Assembly: GCA_905207705.1 (NCBI GenBank)
Contig: CAJLMA010000004.1
Location: 62,001 to 126,000, forward strand
Length of the DNA stretch: 64,000 nt
Origin: an uncultured Prevotellaceae bacterium
GTDB lineage: Bacteria; Bacteroidota; Bacteroidia; Bacteroidales; Muribaculaceae
Reading direction: 5' to 3'
Within the stretch, counting starts at the first letter, position 1. The number at the start of each line of letters is the position of its first letter. A program made the position numbers and the translations under genes. The notes under the pieces were generated by a model, which worked only from the letters and a program-made list of their open reading frames with translations, was not told the DNA's origin and ran no database searches. Positions 53,496-62,341 of the stretch are shown piece after piece.

Positions 53496-53526
53496 TTTGC
53501 AAATTTAATAAAAATGCCTAACTTTG
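53496..53526 (+). promoter_or_regulatory. promoter of tRNA-Ser
   Basis: TTTG (53496-53499), 19 bp, TAACTTTG (53519-53526), all fixed bases matching, 31 bp before the tRNA. Confidence 0.85.
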
Positions 53527-53557
53527 CACTCGCAATGACGAAATCAGCACTCTGATT

Positions 53558-53644
53558 GGAGAGATGGGTGAGTGGCTGAAACCAGCAGTTTGCTAAACTG
53601 CCGTAGGGGTAACCCTACCACGAGTTCGAATCTCGTTCTCTCCG
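53558..53644 (+). tRNA. tRNA-Ser(GCU)
   Basis: 87-nt class II tRNA. Acceptor arms GGAGAGA and TCTCTCC, D arm with GAGTGGCTGA, anticodon stem GCAGT/ACTGC around TTGCTAA (anticodon GCT at 53592-53594, reading AGC/AGU), a long variable arm CGTAGGGGTAACCCTACC, and T arm ACGAGTTCGAATCTCGT. The discriminator is G, as in tRNA-Ser. No encoded CCA. Confidence 0.96.
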
Positions 53645-53648
53645 CGTA

Positions 53649-53683
53649 AAAGGCTTGAAAGATTATTCTTTCGAGCCTTTTTT
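53649..53683 (+). terminator. terminator after tRNA-Ser
   Basis: AAGGCTTGAAAG pairs with CTTTCGAGCCTT (one mismatch), then T6. Confidence 0.8.
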
Positions 53684-53689
53684 GTGTAT

Positions 53690-54094
53690 GTCTGCAGCCC
53701 GTTTTATTGTGCTTGCCGAAATTGGGGAGCCGAGTTGTGTGAACAGCAGAATTATTCCCACTTGGTGAAGTATGATAAGAAGAAGTCATGTTTCGACGAT
53801 GTGCTAAATATTATTTTTGCAATGAGGAACTTGATGCCTCGCCATCCGGCACTCTTCGGAATGGCATGGAAAGGGTTACATTTCCGAAATTTTTTGTACC
53901 TTAGCCAAGTTTTTAAATTTTGGACTTCCTCCGTTTCGGCTGTCAGACCTCATTTTCGGGAGAATACTTGACTATATAAAAAGTTAACTGTTCATGATGA
54001 AGTAGTTGGCTGTAATAATCTTGCTTTAATAATGAAAGACAAGTTCAAAAGCGAAATGGACCCAGACAAAAATAATGTGAAAAAATAAAGGTTT
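53690..54094. other. intergenic region before the exopolysaccharide genes
   Basis: About 400 bp without a supported gene. No TAnnTTTG match or hairpin was seen. It may hold an untranslated leader for the glycosyltransferase that follows. Confidence 0.4.
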
Positions 54095-55225
54095 ATGACT
54101 AACTTCTCTAATCAACATCTCGTAATTATACGGACAGGTGGTTCTGTCGTGAACTTGGAATCATATAATTGTCAGGAATTAGGTTTGGCAAAGGCCTTGA
54201 GGAGCAAGGGGCTGAAGGTGACGCTGGTTCTTGCCAACAAAATTGCCGGGAACTTGGTGATTGACGGGGTCGATGTCATATATTGCAAGTTCAGGGGCCT
54301 GAATCAACAATTGGCATGGTTCTACGGCATTGAAGATATTCTTGAGAAATTGAAGCCAACGCTAATACAGGTGCATGACCTTGGTATGTTCATGACATGG
54401 AAAGTCGTGCGTTGGGCTAAAAAGCACAACATTCGTTCTTTTCTGATTCAAGGAAATTATCAAGCTACAAGAAAGCCTGTATTCAAGCAGTTGGAGTTGC
54501 TTTTTAATTGCACGTTTGGCCGATACGTCATAAAGAATGTAACAGGAGTAGGTTGCAAGACCTTGAAAGCATCCGAATATACGAAAAAATATTACGACAG
54601 GGACACAAAATTGACATATGTCGGTTTGGATGTGTCTCGGTTTGACGGGTGTGAGAGCAGGGACTGGCGTGCAGAATTGGGATTGCATGGCAAAAAGGTG
54701 CTTCTGTATGTCGGCAGCCTCGAACGCAGACGCAACCCTTTGTTCCTTGTGGATATATTGCGAGTGTTGCCCGATGACTACGCATTGGTGATAGTAGGAG
54801 ACGGAAATATGCGGAAAGCCGTCAATGACAAGGTCAAATCATTAGGACTACAAGAACGGTGTTTTTTGTTGGGAAAGCAGAACCAACAATTATTATCATC
54901 TTTATTTGGCGTTTCGGATGTAATCCTTTTAACATCAAATTATGAGATTTACGGAATGGTAATATTGGAAGCTATGTATTTCGGGGTTCCGATTGTGTCA
55001 ACTTTAACAGCTGGGAGCGATATGCTGATAAAGAATGGTATTAATGGATTTGTTATTAATGCCCTTGATGTTAAAGAGTGGTCTATATGTATAAGGCTTT
55101 TATGCGAGAATAAAGAGTTACATGATGCAATAAGTGAGAACTCAAAAAAATATGTTCGATTGAATTTAACATGGGATAATGTTGCTGACAAGTATTTAGA
55201 TTTGTATTTTGGAGTTCAGGCGTGA
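54095..55225 (+). CDS. family 4 glycosyltransferase
   Basis: 376 residues, GT-B fold. The N-terminal half ends in QVHDLGMFMTWKVVRW and SFLIQGNYQATRK. The C-terminal half has VLLYVGSLERRRNPLFLVDIL, LVIVGDGNM, and VILLTSNYEIYGMVILEAMYFGVPIVSTLTAGSDMLIKNGINGFV, whose EIYGMVILEAM matches the GT4 EX7E motif (Glu-Glu). It transfers an unknown sugar to a polysaccharide intermediate, probably on the cytoplasmic side. First of three glycosyltransferases in tandem. The last third is more AT-rich than the first. Confidence 0.88.
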   Translation: MTNFSNQHLVIIRTGGSVVNLESYNCQELGLAKALRSKGLKVTLVLANKIAGNLVIDGVDVIYCKFRGLNQQLAWFYGIEDILEKLKPTLIQVHDLGMFMTWKVVRWAKKHNIRSFLIQGNYQATRKPVFKQLELLFNCTFGRYVIKNVTGVGCKTLKASEYTKKYYDRDTKLTYVGLDVSRFDGCESRDWRAELGLHGKKVLLYVGSLERRRNPLFLVDILRVLPDDYALVIVGDGNMRKAVNDKVKSLGLQERCFLLGKQNQQLLSSLFGVSDVILLTSNYEIYGMVILEAMYFGVPIVSTLTAGSDMLIKNGINGFVINALDVKEWSICIRLLCENKELHDAISENSKKYVRLNLTWDNVADKYLDLYFGVQA

Positions 55226-55504
55226 CCTGTGAGCATATAAAAACTCTCGAATATCATTCGTATAACCCGTTTGCTTAATGTTTCTGCTTCCTTTTTTGTA
55301 AAGATGTTACTTTTTTAAGTTACAGTGTTTTTAGTTAATTGGATTACCATTAAGGTTTGAAAACTTTTAAAGTATAATATATCACATCCTATCTGTTTGT
55401 TTATTTTGAACTTAATGTAGTTTTGCCATGTTATTTTTGGATTAATTCAAAATAGTTTATAAATTAGATTTCCAGTTGTAATTTATTTATAATTAGCATG
55501 TGTC

Positions 55505-56548
55505 ATGTTGAAAAATAACATAATCTTGGCAGATTGTCAACCAAAAGAGATTGAGTCTTTTGCGGAAGGATGTGATACTATTGCAAAGAATCCTTTCAAA
55601 ATAATATCTTCAATTAGCAATTGGGGGCATGGTAGCATTTTGCAAAATTTAAGGAGGTATGTAGCATATTTCATCTTTCCGTTAAATATTTTTTTTAGGA
55701 GGGGAAAATATGGAATTATATTGGGATGGCAACAATTTTATGCAATTAATTTTGCTTTGTTTTGTCGTTTGTTTCATGTAAAGAAGCAAAATGTTGTTGC
55801 GGTTGTAAATTTTACATATAAAAGGAAAAAAGGATTGATAGGGAAACTTTACCATGCATATATGAAATATAGTTGTAATAACAATTATGTAGATTATTTT
55901 CATGTGCCAAGTCATAATTATGTCTCAATATGTTCCAATGAGTTGGGAATTGATGCTGGTAAGTTTGTAGTTACTGGTTTCGGGATTCCTGACACATATG
56001 AAGACATGAAAGACTTAAAGGTGCCGTTGAAGAATTTTTCATTGTCGATAGGCCGTTCGAATAGGGATTTTAATTTCCTTGTTAAAGTATGGGAGCAAGA
56101 TTGTTTGAAAGATAAGTTGTTAGTTATTGCAAGCGATACATGGAGGCCGGCAATTAATTTGCCAAAAAATATAATATTCCGTAACGATATAAAATATGAA
56201 GAATCTTTTGCATGGTTTAATAATTGTGACTTATGTGTCACTCCGATTGCAGATGGTAATATATGCTCTGGTGATACTGTTTTGTTGACGGGAATGATGT
56301 TTTCTAAACCTGTTGTTGTAACATATCCAAGTACTTTGGCTGAAATGTATGTGAAAGATGGTGAGAACGGAATTTACATAACAAAAGACGCAAAGTATGC
56401 TGCTGAAAGAATATCTAGTCTGCTTGAAAACAATGAAGAAATGAAACGTTTGGGGAGCATGGCGCGTAAAAGTTTTTTGTTACATTATTCAAGAAAGAGC
56501 ATGGGAGTGGCTTTGTGTGTAAAAATAAAACAGTTAATTTGTAATTAA
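55505..56548 (+). CDS. divergent GT-B glycosyltransferase
   Basis: 347 residues. It has weaker similarity than its neighbours, but the C-terminal half shows the GT-B pattern: FSLSIGRSNRDFNFLVKVWE, KDKLLVIASDTW, IIFRNDIKYEESFAWFNNCDLCVTPIADGNICSGDTVLLTGMMFSKPVVVTYPSTLAEMYVKDGENGIYI in successive pieces. The EX7E pair is not clear (GDTVLLTGMMF is in its place), so the catalytic mode is uncertain. The gene is strikingly AT-rich, as is the 279-bp gap before it, unlike the flanking GT genes, which points to recent acquisition. Confidence 0.75.
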   Translation: MLKNNIILADCQPKEIESFAEGCDTIAKNPFKIISSISNWGHGSILQNLRRYVAYFIFPLNIFFRRGKYGIILGWQQFYAINFALFCRLFHVKKQNVVAVVNFTYKRKKGLIGKLYHAYMKYSCNNNYVDYFHVPSHNYVSICSNELGIDAGKFVVTGFGIPDTYEDMKDLKVPLKNFSLSIGRSNRDFNFLVKVWEQDCLKDKLLVIASDTWRPAINLPKNIIFRNDIKYEESFAWFNNCDLCVTPIADGNICSGDTVLLTGMMFSKPVVVTYPSTLAEMYVKDGENGIYITKDAKYAAERISSLLENNEEMKRLGSMARKSFLLHYSRKSMGVALCVKIKQLICN

Positions 56549-56557
56549 AGTAACTTT

Positions 56558-57730
56558 ATGCGAATTTTACTTTCCAATAAATTCTATTATCGCCGTGGAG
56601 GCGACTGCACATATATGTTGAATTTGGAGCAGTTGCTCAAGAAGCACGGACACGAGGTGGCAGTGTTTGCTATGGACTACCCCGACAACTTGGAGACACC
56701 GTGGAAGAAGTATTTTCCCGGCAATATGACCAAGCTGATGGCTTTCTCGAGACCGTTCGGCTCGCATGAAGTCAAGAAGAAATTCAACCGGTTGCTCGAC
56801 GATTTCCGTCCCGAAGTCGTACATCTTAATAACATACACACACAGTTGTCGCCTGTCATTGCCGAGTTGGCGCACGAGCGTAGTATAAGGGTCGTGTGGA
56901 CTTTGCACGACTACAAGCTGTTATGTCCACGCTATGATTGTCTGCGAGGTGGAGTCGAAATATGTGAGAAGTGTTTTAATGGTGATAAAACCTCGTGCAA
57001 GACATATAAATGTATAAAAGATTCCACACTGGCTTCGTTGGTCGGTTACAAGGAAGCTATCGCATGGAATCGTCAACGTTTGGAAAATTGCACCGACATG
57101 TTTATATGTCCGAGTAGTTTTATGCAGGAAAAGATGGCGCAGGGAGGTTTCAAAGAAGGGAAACTGAAAGTGCTGTGCAACTTCATTGACACAGATAAGT
57201 GCAAAAGAAGCTCGTATAGCGAAAGAGAAGATTATTATTGTTATGTCGGACGGCTTTCGCATGAAAAAGGGCTATATACATTAATTAAAGCTGCCAGCCA
57301 ATTGTCATATAAATTGAAAATCATCGGAGGTGGCCCGCTTGAAAAAGAATTGAAAGCAAAGAGTGCAGAATTAAAAGGCAACGTGGAGTTTCTTGGTTTC
57401 AAGCAATGGAATGAAATAAAGGAAGTGGTCGGCAAAGCGCAGTTCGTTGTTGTGCCGTCTGAATGGTATGAGAATAATCCTTTTTCGGTAATAGAGGCGT
57501 TGTGTCTTGGCACTCCTATATTGGGGGCGCGTATCGGCGGCATTCCCGGACTGATTGATGAAGGTGCTAACGGCATGACCTTTACAAGCGGTGATGCAGA
57601 AGACTTGAAGGAGAGTATCGAACGTATGTATAAAGCTGAGTTTGATTATGAAAGCATTGCTCGCAAGGCAATGGAGCGTTACAGTGCCGAAACATATTAT
57701 GAGGAGATAATGGAAGTATATGGCAAGTGA
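56558..57730 (+). CDS. family 4 glycosyltransferase
   Basis: 390 residues. The N-terminal domain includes LLSNKFYYRRGGDCTYML and VVWTLHDYKLLCPRYDCLRGG with a Cys-rich loop (CEKCFNGDKTSCKTYKC), seen in a GT4 subset acting on capsule and exopolysaccharide. The C-terminal domain has YCYVGRLSHEKGLYTLIKAA, LKIIGGGPLEKEL, VEFLGFKQ and VVPSEWYENNPFSVIEALCLGTPILGARIGGIPGLI, with a clear EX7E motif (ENNPFSVIE). It lies 9 bp after the previous gene, so it is co-transcribed. Acceptor unknown. Confidence 0.9.
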   Translation: MRILLSNKFYYRRGGDCTYMLNLEQLLKKHGHEVAVFAMDYPDNLETPWKKYFPGNMTKLMAFSRPFGSHEVKKKFNRLLDDFRPEVVHLNNIHTQLSPVIAELAHERSIRVVWTLHDYKLLCPRYDCLRGGVEICEKCFNGDKTSCKTYKCIKDSTLASLVGYKEAIAWNRQRLENCTDMFICPSSFMQEKMAQGGFKEGKLKVLCNFIDTDKCKRSSYSEREDYYCYVGRLSHEKGLYTLIKAASQLSYKLKIIGGGPLEKELKAKSAELKGNVEFLGFKQWNEIKEVVGKAQFVVVPSEWYENNPFSVIEALCLGTPILGARIGGIPGLIDEGANGMTFTSGDAEDLKESIERMYKAEFDYESIARKAMERYSAETYYEEIMEVYGK

Positions 57731-57737
57731 ATAAAGC

Positions 57738-57785
57738 AACGTGGCAGGTCAGAGGCTTATTGATTGACCTGCCACGTTTTTTTAT
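57738..57785. terminator. bidirectional terminator after the glycosyltransferase cluster
   Basis: Perfect 14-bp arms AACGTGGCAGGTCA (57738-57751) and TGACCTGCCACGTT (57765-57778), then a T run on the plus strand. Confidence 0.88.
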
Positions 57786-57811
57786 GTGGTATAAAATGTG
57801 ATGGATTCGTG

Positions 57812-58708
57812 TTATTTCTCGAAAGAGAAGTCGCGCGATGCGAGACGGTAGTTGTCGACAAACAATTCTACATTGTAGATGCCGGCATTGAGCGTAGTAT
57901 TTACGTTCCAGTAGATTGCTATGTCGGGAATCTCTTGTCCGGCATATTCTATGGTTTTGCGCTCAGTATAAGGAACAGAGCCACCCTCAAATTCAAAAGT
58001 TCCGTTTTCGCCAAGAAGATATCCTTCGGGGCTTGTTATGCGCATGTATATTATTTTTTCGCCCACCGGGGTCGAGTTGTTTTGCGGAATTGTGAACATG
58101 ACGCGCAGCTGCTTGGCCTTTGTGATTCGTTTTTCGGTCTTGCCGTTGCTCTTGAGCGGAGTCAAGGTAACGCCTGTCACATTGAGCTTTTCGGCCAGCG
58201 TCATGCGTTCCGACAAGTCTTTATTTTCCTGATTTACGCGAGATACTTGTGAGCTAAGTTGCCTGTTGCGCGATTTTATTTCTTCATTTTCGGCTTTAAG
58301 GCCGGCGTTTTCACGACCCAAGGAGTCTATTATCTGCACATAGTGGCGCATGATGCTGCGCAAAGTCTTTATTTCGTCCTGTAGTTCCTTGATGCGCTTG
58401 TCGCTTGTTATTTTTTGTGTTTTCAATTCGGTCAGGAGCTTTTCGACCTTGTCCTTTGCTTCGCCGTATTTCAATAGAATGGAATCGTTGTTGAGAAATT
58501 GCGTCTGGCTTTCGTAATTCTTGAATTCGTTGCTCAGTTGTTCATATTCGCCAGCGAGTTGCAATTGTTCGTTTTGCAGCATTAATTGCTCGTTTGCGGC
58601 TTTAGCTTCGTCGATTTGTTTTTTTGCATAAAAGCCGAAAAAGGAGATTGCCAGTACGACAACCAATGCACCTACGATTATCAATGCTTTTTTCTGGGAA
58701 GGAGCCAT
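57812..58708 (-). CDS. membrane-anchored coiled-coil protein, function unknown
   Basis: 298 residues. One N-terminal membrane helix (KALIIVGALVVVLAISFFGFYA) is followed by a long coiled coil (about residues 30-175, with heptads in ANEQLMLQNEQLQLAGEYEQL and ENAGLKAENEEIKSRNRQLSS), then a C-terminal beta-rich domain (VMFTIPQNNSTPVGEKIIYM, YLLGENGTFEFEGGSVPYTER, NAGIYNVELFVDNYRLASRDF). It is likely attached to the inner membrane with the rest in the periplasm. The architecture is common in Bacteroidales, but no function is known to me. Confidence 0.75.
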   Translation of the reverse strand: MAPSQKKALIIVGALVVVLAISFFGFYAKKQIDEAKAANEQLMLQNEQLQLAGEYEQLSNEFKNYESQTQFLNNDSILLKYGEAKDKVEKLLTELKTQKITSDKRIKELQDEIKTLRSIMRHYVQIIDSLGRENAGLKAENEEIKSRNRQLSSQVSRVNQENKDLSERMTLAEKLNVTGVTLTPLKSNGKTEKRITKAKQLRVMFTIPQNNSTPVGEKIIYMRITSPEGYLLGENGTFEFEGGSVPYTERKTIEYAGQEIPDIAIYWNVNTTLNAGIYNVELFVDNYRLASRDFSFEK

Positions 58709-58826
58709 ACATTAATGATTTTAAATTTCGGAGTGCAAATTTAAACATTATCCAACAGATAATCAGAAAAAAAATATAAAAACTCGTGAAAACTGTGATG
58801 TATGTCGTAGAATGGTAGGCATTGCG

Positions 58827-59396
58827 TCAAGCTTTATACAGTTGTTCGCCTTCACGAGTACCTGGGCGGATTGGTTTTTCTTTGGCTCCTTTCTTTTGTA
58901 TTTTTTGTTTGGGCTTCTTGATTTTTTGTGGCTTGTTGGCCTTGAAGCTTTTTAATATTTTCTCGGCGATTTTTGAATTTTCGGCAAGATAGTTCATTTC
59001 CACTTGCATGGCAAAGTCGGCCTTTTTCGACGACACGTTTGTGATGCTTGCCATGGAACCGTCGGGCAGGGTTCCGGTCAATGTGTACCCTTTGAATCCG
59101 TCCATTTTGGCTTTTTTCATGTCGGTGTCAAACATGTTATATCCGGCTGCGGTCCTGTTTATGGCGTATTTCATGTAATCGTCGTCGGCCTCCGACTTGT
59201 CGTATAATTTTATGAGCAATGTGAAGTCATACCACTGAATCTCGAATGTGGATGGCGAACTATATGTGACTCTTCCTCCTTCGGGAACGTCAAATGTAAT
59301 GTTGTGCCTTGACCATGTAAACAACTCGGCATCGGCCGTGATGTTGCTTGCCAGTGCCAATATCATCATGAGGATAGAAATGAACAGTCGTTTCAT
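58827..59396 (-). CDS. secreted protein with a basic C-terminal tail
   Basis: 189 residues from the ATG at 59396, which starts the signal MKRLFISILMMILALASNITA; the longer frame from 59435 is rejected. The mature part is a small beta/alpha domain (FTWSRHNITFDVPEGGRVTY, FEIQWYDFTLLIKLYDKSE, FKGYTLTGTLPDGSMASITN) followed by a very basic tail (KANKPQKIKKPKQKIQKKGAK). The tail could bind LPS, nucleic acid or teichoic-like polymers; this is inference. Family not recognised. Confidence 0.7.
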   Translation of the reverse strand: MKRLFISILMMILALASNITADAELFTWSRHNITFDVPEGGRVTYSSPSTFEIQWYDFTLLIKLYDKSEADDDYMKYAINRTAAGYNMFDTDMKKAKMDGFKGYTLTGTLPDGSMASITNVSSKKADFAMQVEMNYLAENSKIAEKILKSFKANKPQKIKKPKQKIQKKGAKEKPIRPGTREGEQLYKA

Positions 59397-59515
59397 AAAT
59401 TGGAATTTTGGCCAAATATACGCCAATGGAGACAAAAAACAAAATTGCCCCCGATTGCGGCATCTGTTATAGAATAAAATTTACAGTACATTTGGCTTTT
59501 TTGCCGTATTTTATT

Positions 59516-59546
59516 TATTGTTCCTATAATTAATTGCTTATCTTTG
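59516..59546 (+). promoter_or_regulatory. promoter of the Wzc-like kinase gene
   Basis: ATTG (59517-59520), 18 bp, TATCTTTG (59539-59546, full match to TAnnTTTG). The start codon is 146 bp further on, giving a long untranslated leader of about 140 nt. Confidence 0.65.
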
Positions 59547-59691
59547 CAGTCGAAAAAAAAAGTTGGACTTTTATTTAAAACAATCGAGCAAGATGTGTTT
59601 CATGAAATGTCCTTAGTAAAAACACAACTGTTGCTGCCGAGAGTTTAAGGCGAGGTGGCATGTTTGGGCATTTCTTTAAGCTTATAAGTTT

Positions 59692-62139
59692 ATGCGAGAC
59701 CAGGAAAGAAATCAGTTTGAAGGATCAGAGAGTGTGGAATCAGGGATATCCATACGGGCATTTTTCAGCGCATGCCTGCGTAATTGGTATTGGTTTGTAA
59801 TTTCGGTTGTGGCATGTTCCACGATAGCTTTCATTTATACCCAGTCGCAGACGCAGACATTCAGGTCGTCGGCCTACATTTTGATAGGTACTGACGACAA
59901 GAATGGCGGAATGTCGGGCGAAATGCGGATTTTTTCCGATATAGGCCTTGGCAACCGCGTTGATGCGGTCGAGAATGAAATTTATGTCATAATGTCGACC
60001 GAGCTTCTTGACAAAGTGGTTGAAACTTTAGGCATCAATGTGGAATATTATTCCAAGCCATTGTTGCGCAAGGTCAACATGTATAAGCAGAATGCCATAA
60101 TTGTCACGCCATTAAGCGATATTGACAAGAAGGGCTATTCACTTGAAATATCCCCTTTGAGCAATGAGGAATATGAATATCGTTGCGTAAGCGCAAAGGA
60201 GGATAAGGACTGGCACACGGCAAAATTCGGAGCCAAGGTTGAAACCGAAAAAGGCGCGTTCTCGGTGGGTAAGACGAAATTGTTTTCTGAAGAGCTTATA
60301 GGTGAGGACATATATGTTAATGTGAGCAACGTGCACCAGCGTGCAATAAACTTGCGTGAAAGCTTGAATGTGCAGTTGACTGGGGAAGAAACGAGCGTGC
60401 TTGAGCTCACGCTTGATGCCGATAACTATGACATGGCTGTCGACGTGTTGAGCACGTTGATTGATTGCTACAACCAAGATGTTATTAACGACAAGAATCG
60501 TGTGGCAAGGAATACCGAGGCATTCATTGTCGACCGTATCGCGGCTATTTCATCCGACTTGGGTGGAATCGACGCGCAAATAGAACAATTGAAGATTGAG
60601 AACAATATTCCTGATTTGACCACAGCCGCTTCGGCCTATGTCGCCGACGGGTCGAAGTACACCGAGAATGTGGCATCGGTCGAAATGCAGCTGATGTTGA
60701 CGAGATACATAAAGGACTACCTGTTGCAGATGAAAGAGCATGAGCTGATACCTGCTAATACGGGTATTGCCGACATGGGTATTGAGAAACAGATCGGCTT
60801 GTACAATGAAGATTGCTTGAAATACATGCGCGTGTCGGCATCATCGGGTACCGACAACCCTATAACCAAAGAGCTCGACAAGTCGTTGACATCGATGAAG
60901 GAAAATATTTCGAGGTCAATAGAGAATTTCTACAACACGCTTCAAATCAAGCATCAACAGGCTCTTGAGCAAGAACGTATCGCCAACAGGCGCATCGCTT
61001 CGGTGCCTACGCAGGAAAAGGAGATAGGTAATGTGTTGAGGCAGCAAAAGATAAAAGAGGAATTATATCTATACTTGCTTAACAAGCGCGAGGAAAATGC
61101 GTTGCAGATGGCCATTACCGAGCCTAATGCAAAAATCATTGAACATGCCGGTGGTGATGACCTTCCGATAGCTCCTGCTACGATGAATATTGTTCTTGCC
61201 GGATTTATGTTTGGGTTGATATTGCCGGCAGGCGTGATATACTTGATATTCTGGATTTACTCGCTCGACACAAACGTCCATGGAAGGAAAGATGTCGAGG
61301 CTGCCACACGTATTCCTATTCTTGGAGAATTGCCAAGCAAGAGTTCAAGTCAGGAGGATGAAGAGATAGTAGTCTCGGAAACCGGAAACGACCGAGTGAC
61401 CGAAGCATTCCGAATAATAAGAGGTAATCTCGAATACATGATAGGCGACCGTAAAAGTACGGGCGGAGTCGTAATACAATTCACTTCCACCATCCCCGGC
61501 GAGGGCAAGAGTTATGTAGTTGTGAATCTTGCGCTATCGTGCGCTCATGCCGGCAAGAAAGTTATTGCTGTAGACCTTGACTTGCGCAAGGGTGATTCGT
61601 CGAGGAATTGGGACACGCACAAGCATCACGGCCATATCGGCGTGAGTGCGTATCTGTCGGGCAAAGTGAATGATTTGGACGAAATCATAAACAAGAGCCA
61701 ACTTGCGCCCAATCTTGATACTATTTCAATCGGCGCGATACCTCCGAATCCTACCGGATTGTTAATGTCGGAACGTTTTGCAACGATGATTGAGACCTTG
61801 AGGGCGCGTTACGACATAATAATACTCGACACCGTACCTTATTCGGTAGTTGCCGATGCGTCAATCGTGAATCGTTTTGTTGACATGACAGTGTATGTGA
61901 TGCGTGACGGCAAAATAGACAAGCGTTATCTGCCGGAATTGGATCGTATATACACCGACAACAAAATCAAGAATCCTGCTATATTGCTTACTGACGTAAA
62001 TATGGAAGACAAGCGATACGGCTATGGATATGGATACGGATACGGTTATGGCTATGGCTATGGATACGGTTATGGTTATGGCGAGGACGGCGAAGAAGCC
62101 TCCAATGACAGGAAGAAGGGCAAGTTCAAGCTATTCTAA
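59692..62139 (+). CDS. Wzc-like polysaccharide co-polymerase and tyrosine kinase
   Basis: 815 residues. The Wzz-type chain-length domain has a membrane helix near the start (WYWFVISVVACSTIAFIY), a large periplasmic part with coiled coils, and a second helix (IVLAGFMFGLILPAGVIYLIFWI, about residue 510). The cytoplasmic BY-kinase has Walker A in TSTIPGEGKSYVVVNLA, Walker A' in VIAVDLDLRKGD, and Walker B in IIILDTVPYSVV. The C-terminal tail carries eleven Tyr-Gly pairs, far more regular than the usual tyrosine cluster. The protein controls chain length and export of exopolysaccharide, and its tail is autophosphorylated. ugd follows. Confidence 0.92.
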   Translation: MRDQERNQFEGSESVESGISIRAFFSACLRNWYWFVISVVACSTIAFIYTQSQTQTFRSSAYILIGTDDKNGGMSGEMRIFSDIGLGNRVDAVENEIYVIMSTELLDKVVETLGINVEYYSKPLLRKVNMYKQNAIIVTPLSDIDKKGYSLEISPLSNEEYEYRCVSAKEDKDWHTAKFGAKVETEKGAFSVGKTKLFSEELIGEDIYVNVSNVHQRAINLRESLNVQLTGEETSVLELTLDADNYDMAVDVLSTLIDCYNQDVINDKNRVARNTEAFIVDRIAAISSDLGGIDAQIEQLKIENNIPDLTTAASAYVADGSKYTENVASVEMQLMLTRYIKDYLLQMKEHELIPANTGIADMGIEKQIGLYNEDCLKYMRVSASSGTDNPITKELDKSLTSMKENISRSIENFYNTLQIKHQQALEQERIANRRIASVPTQEKEIGNVLRQQKIKEELYLYLLNKREENALQMAITEPNAKIIEHAGGDDLPIAPATMNIVLAGFMFGLILPAGVIYLIFWIYSLDTNVHGRKDVEAATRIPILGELPSKSSSQEDEEIVVSETGNDRVTEAFRIIRGNLEYMIGDRKSTGGVVIQFTSTIPGEGKSYVVVNLALSCAHAGKKVIAVDLDLRKGDSSRNWDTHKHHGHIGVSAYLSGKVNDLDEIINKSQLAPNLDTISIGAIPPNPTGLLMSERFATMIETLRARYDIIILDTVPYSVVADASIVNRFVDMTVYVMRDGKIDKRYLPELDRIYTDNKIKNPAILLTDVNMEDKRYGYGYGYGYGYGYGYGYGYGYGEDGEEASNDRKKGKFKLF
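62017..62082. repeat. 6-bp in-frame microsatellite coding for (Tyr-Gly)11
   Basis: Eleven copies of TAY-GGN in a row, 66 bp, inside the tail of the tyrosine kinase. The third positions vary, so it is not a pure DNA repeat, which implies that the Tyr-Gly pattern is kept by selection. Confidence 0.9.
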
Positions 62140-62341
62140 ATCTTTATTTTGAGTTTATTGGCCGAGGCCGCCAGAAATGTAGCCAATCGCTGCTTGTGCA
62201 CATGGCATATCAATCGAGAGATTTTCATGTCGTTGCCGATGTCAGGGTTCATGGCAATTTGAAGAATTGTCGTGACTCGTGGACAATAAAAAAGAAAAAA
62301 TGCGTTATTAATAATAAGTAGGATAACAGAATAAGATAATC

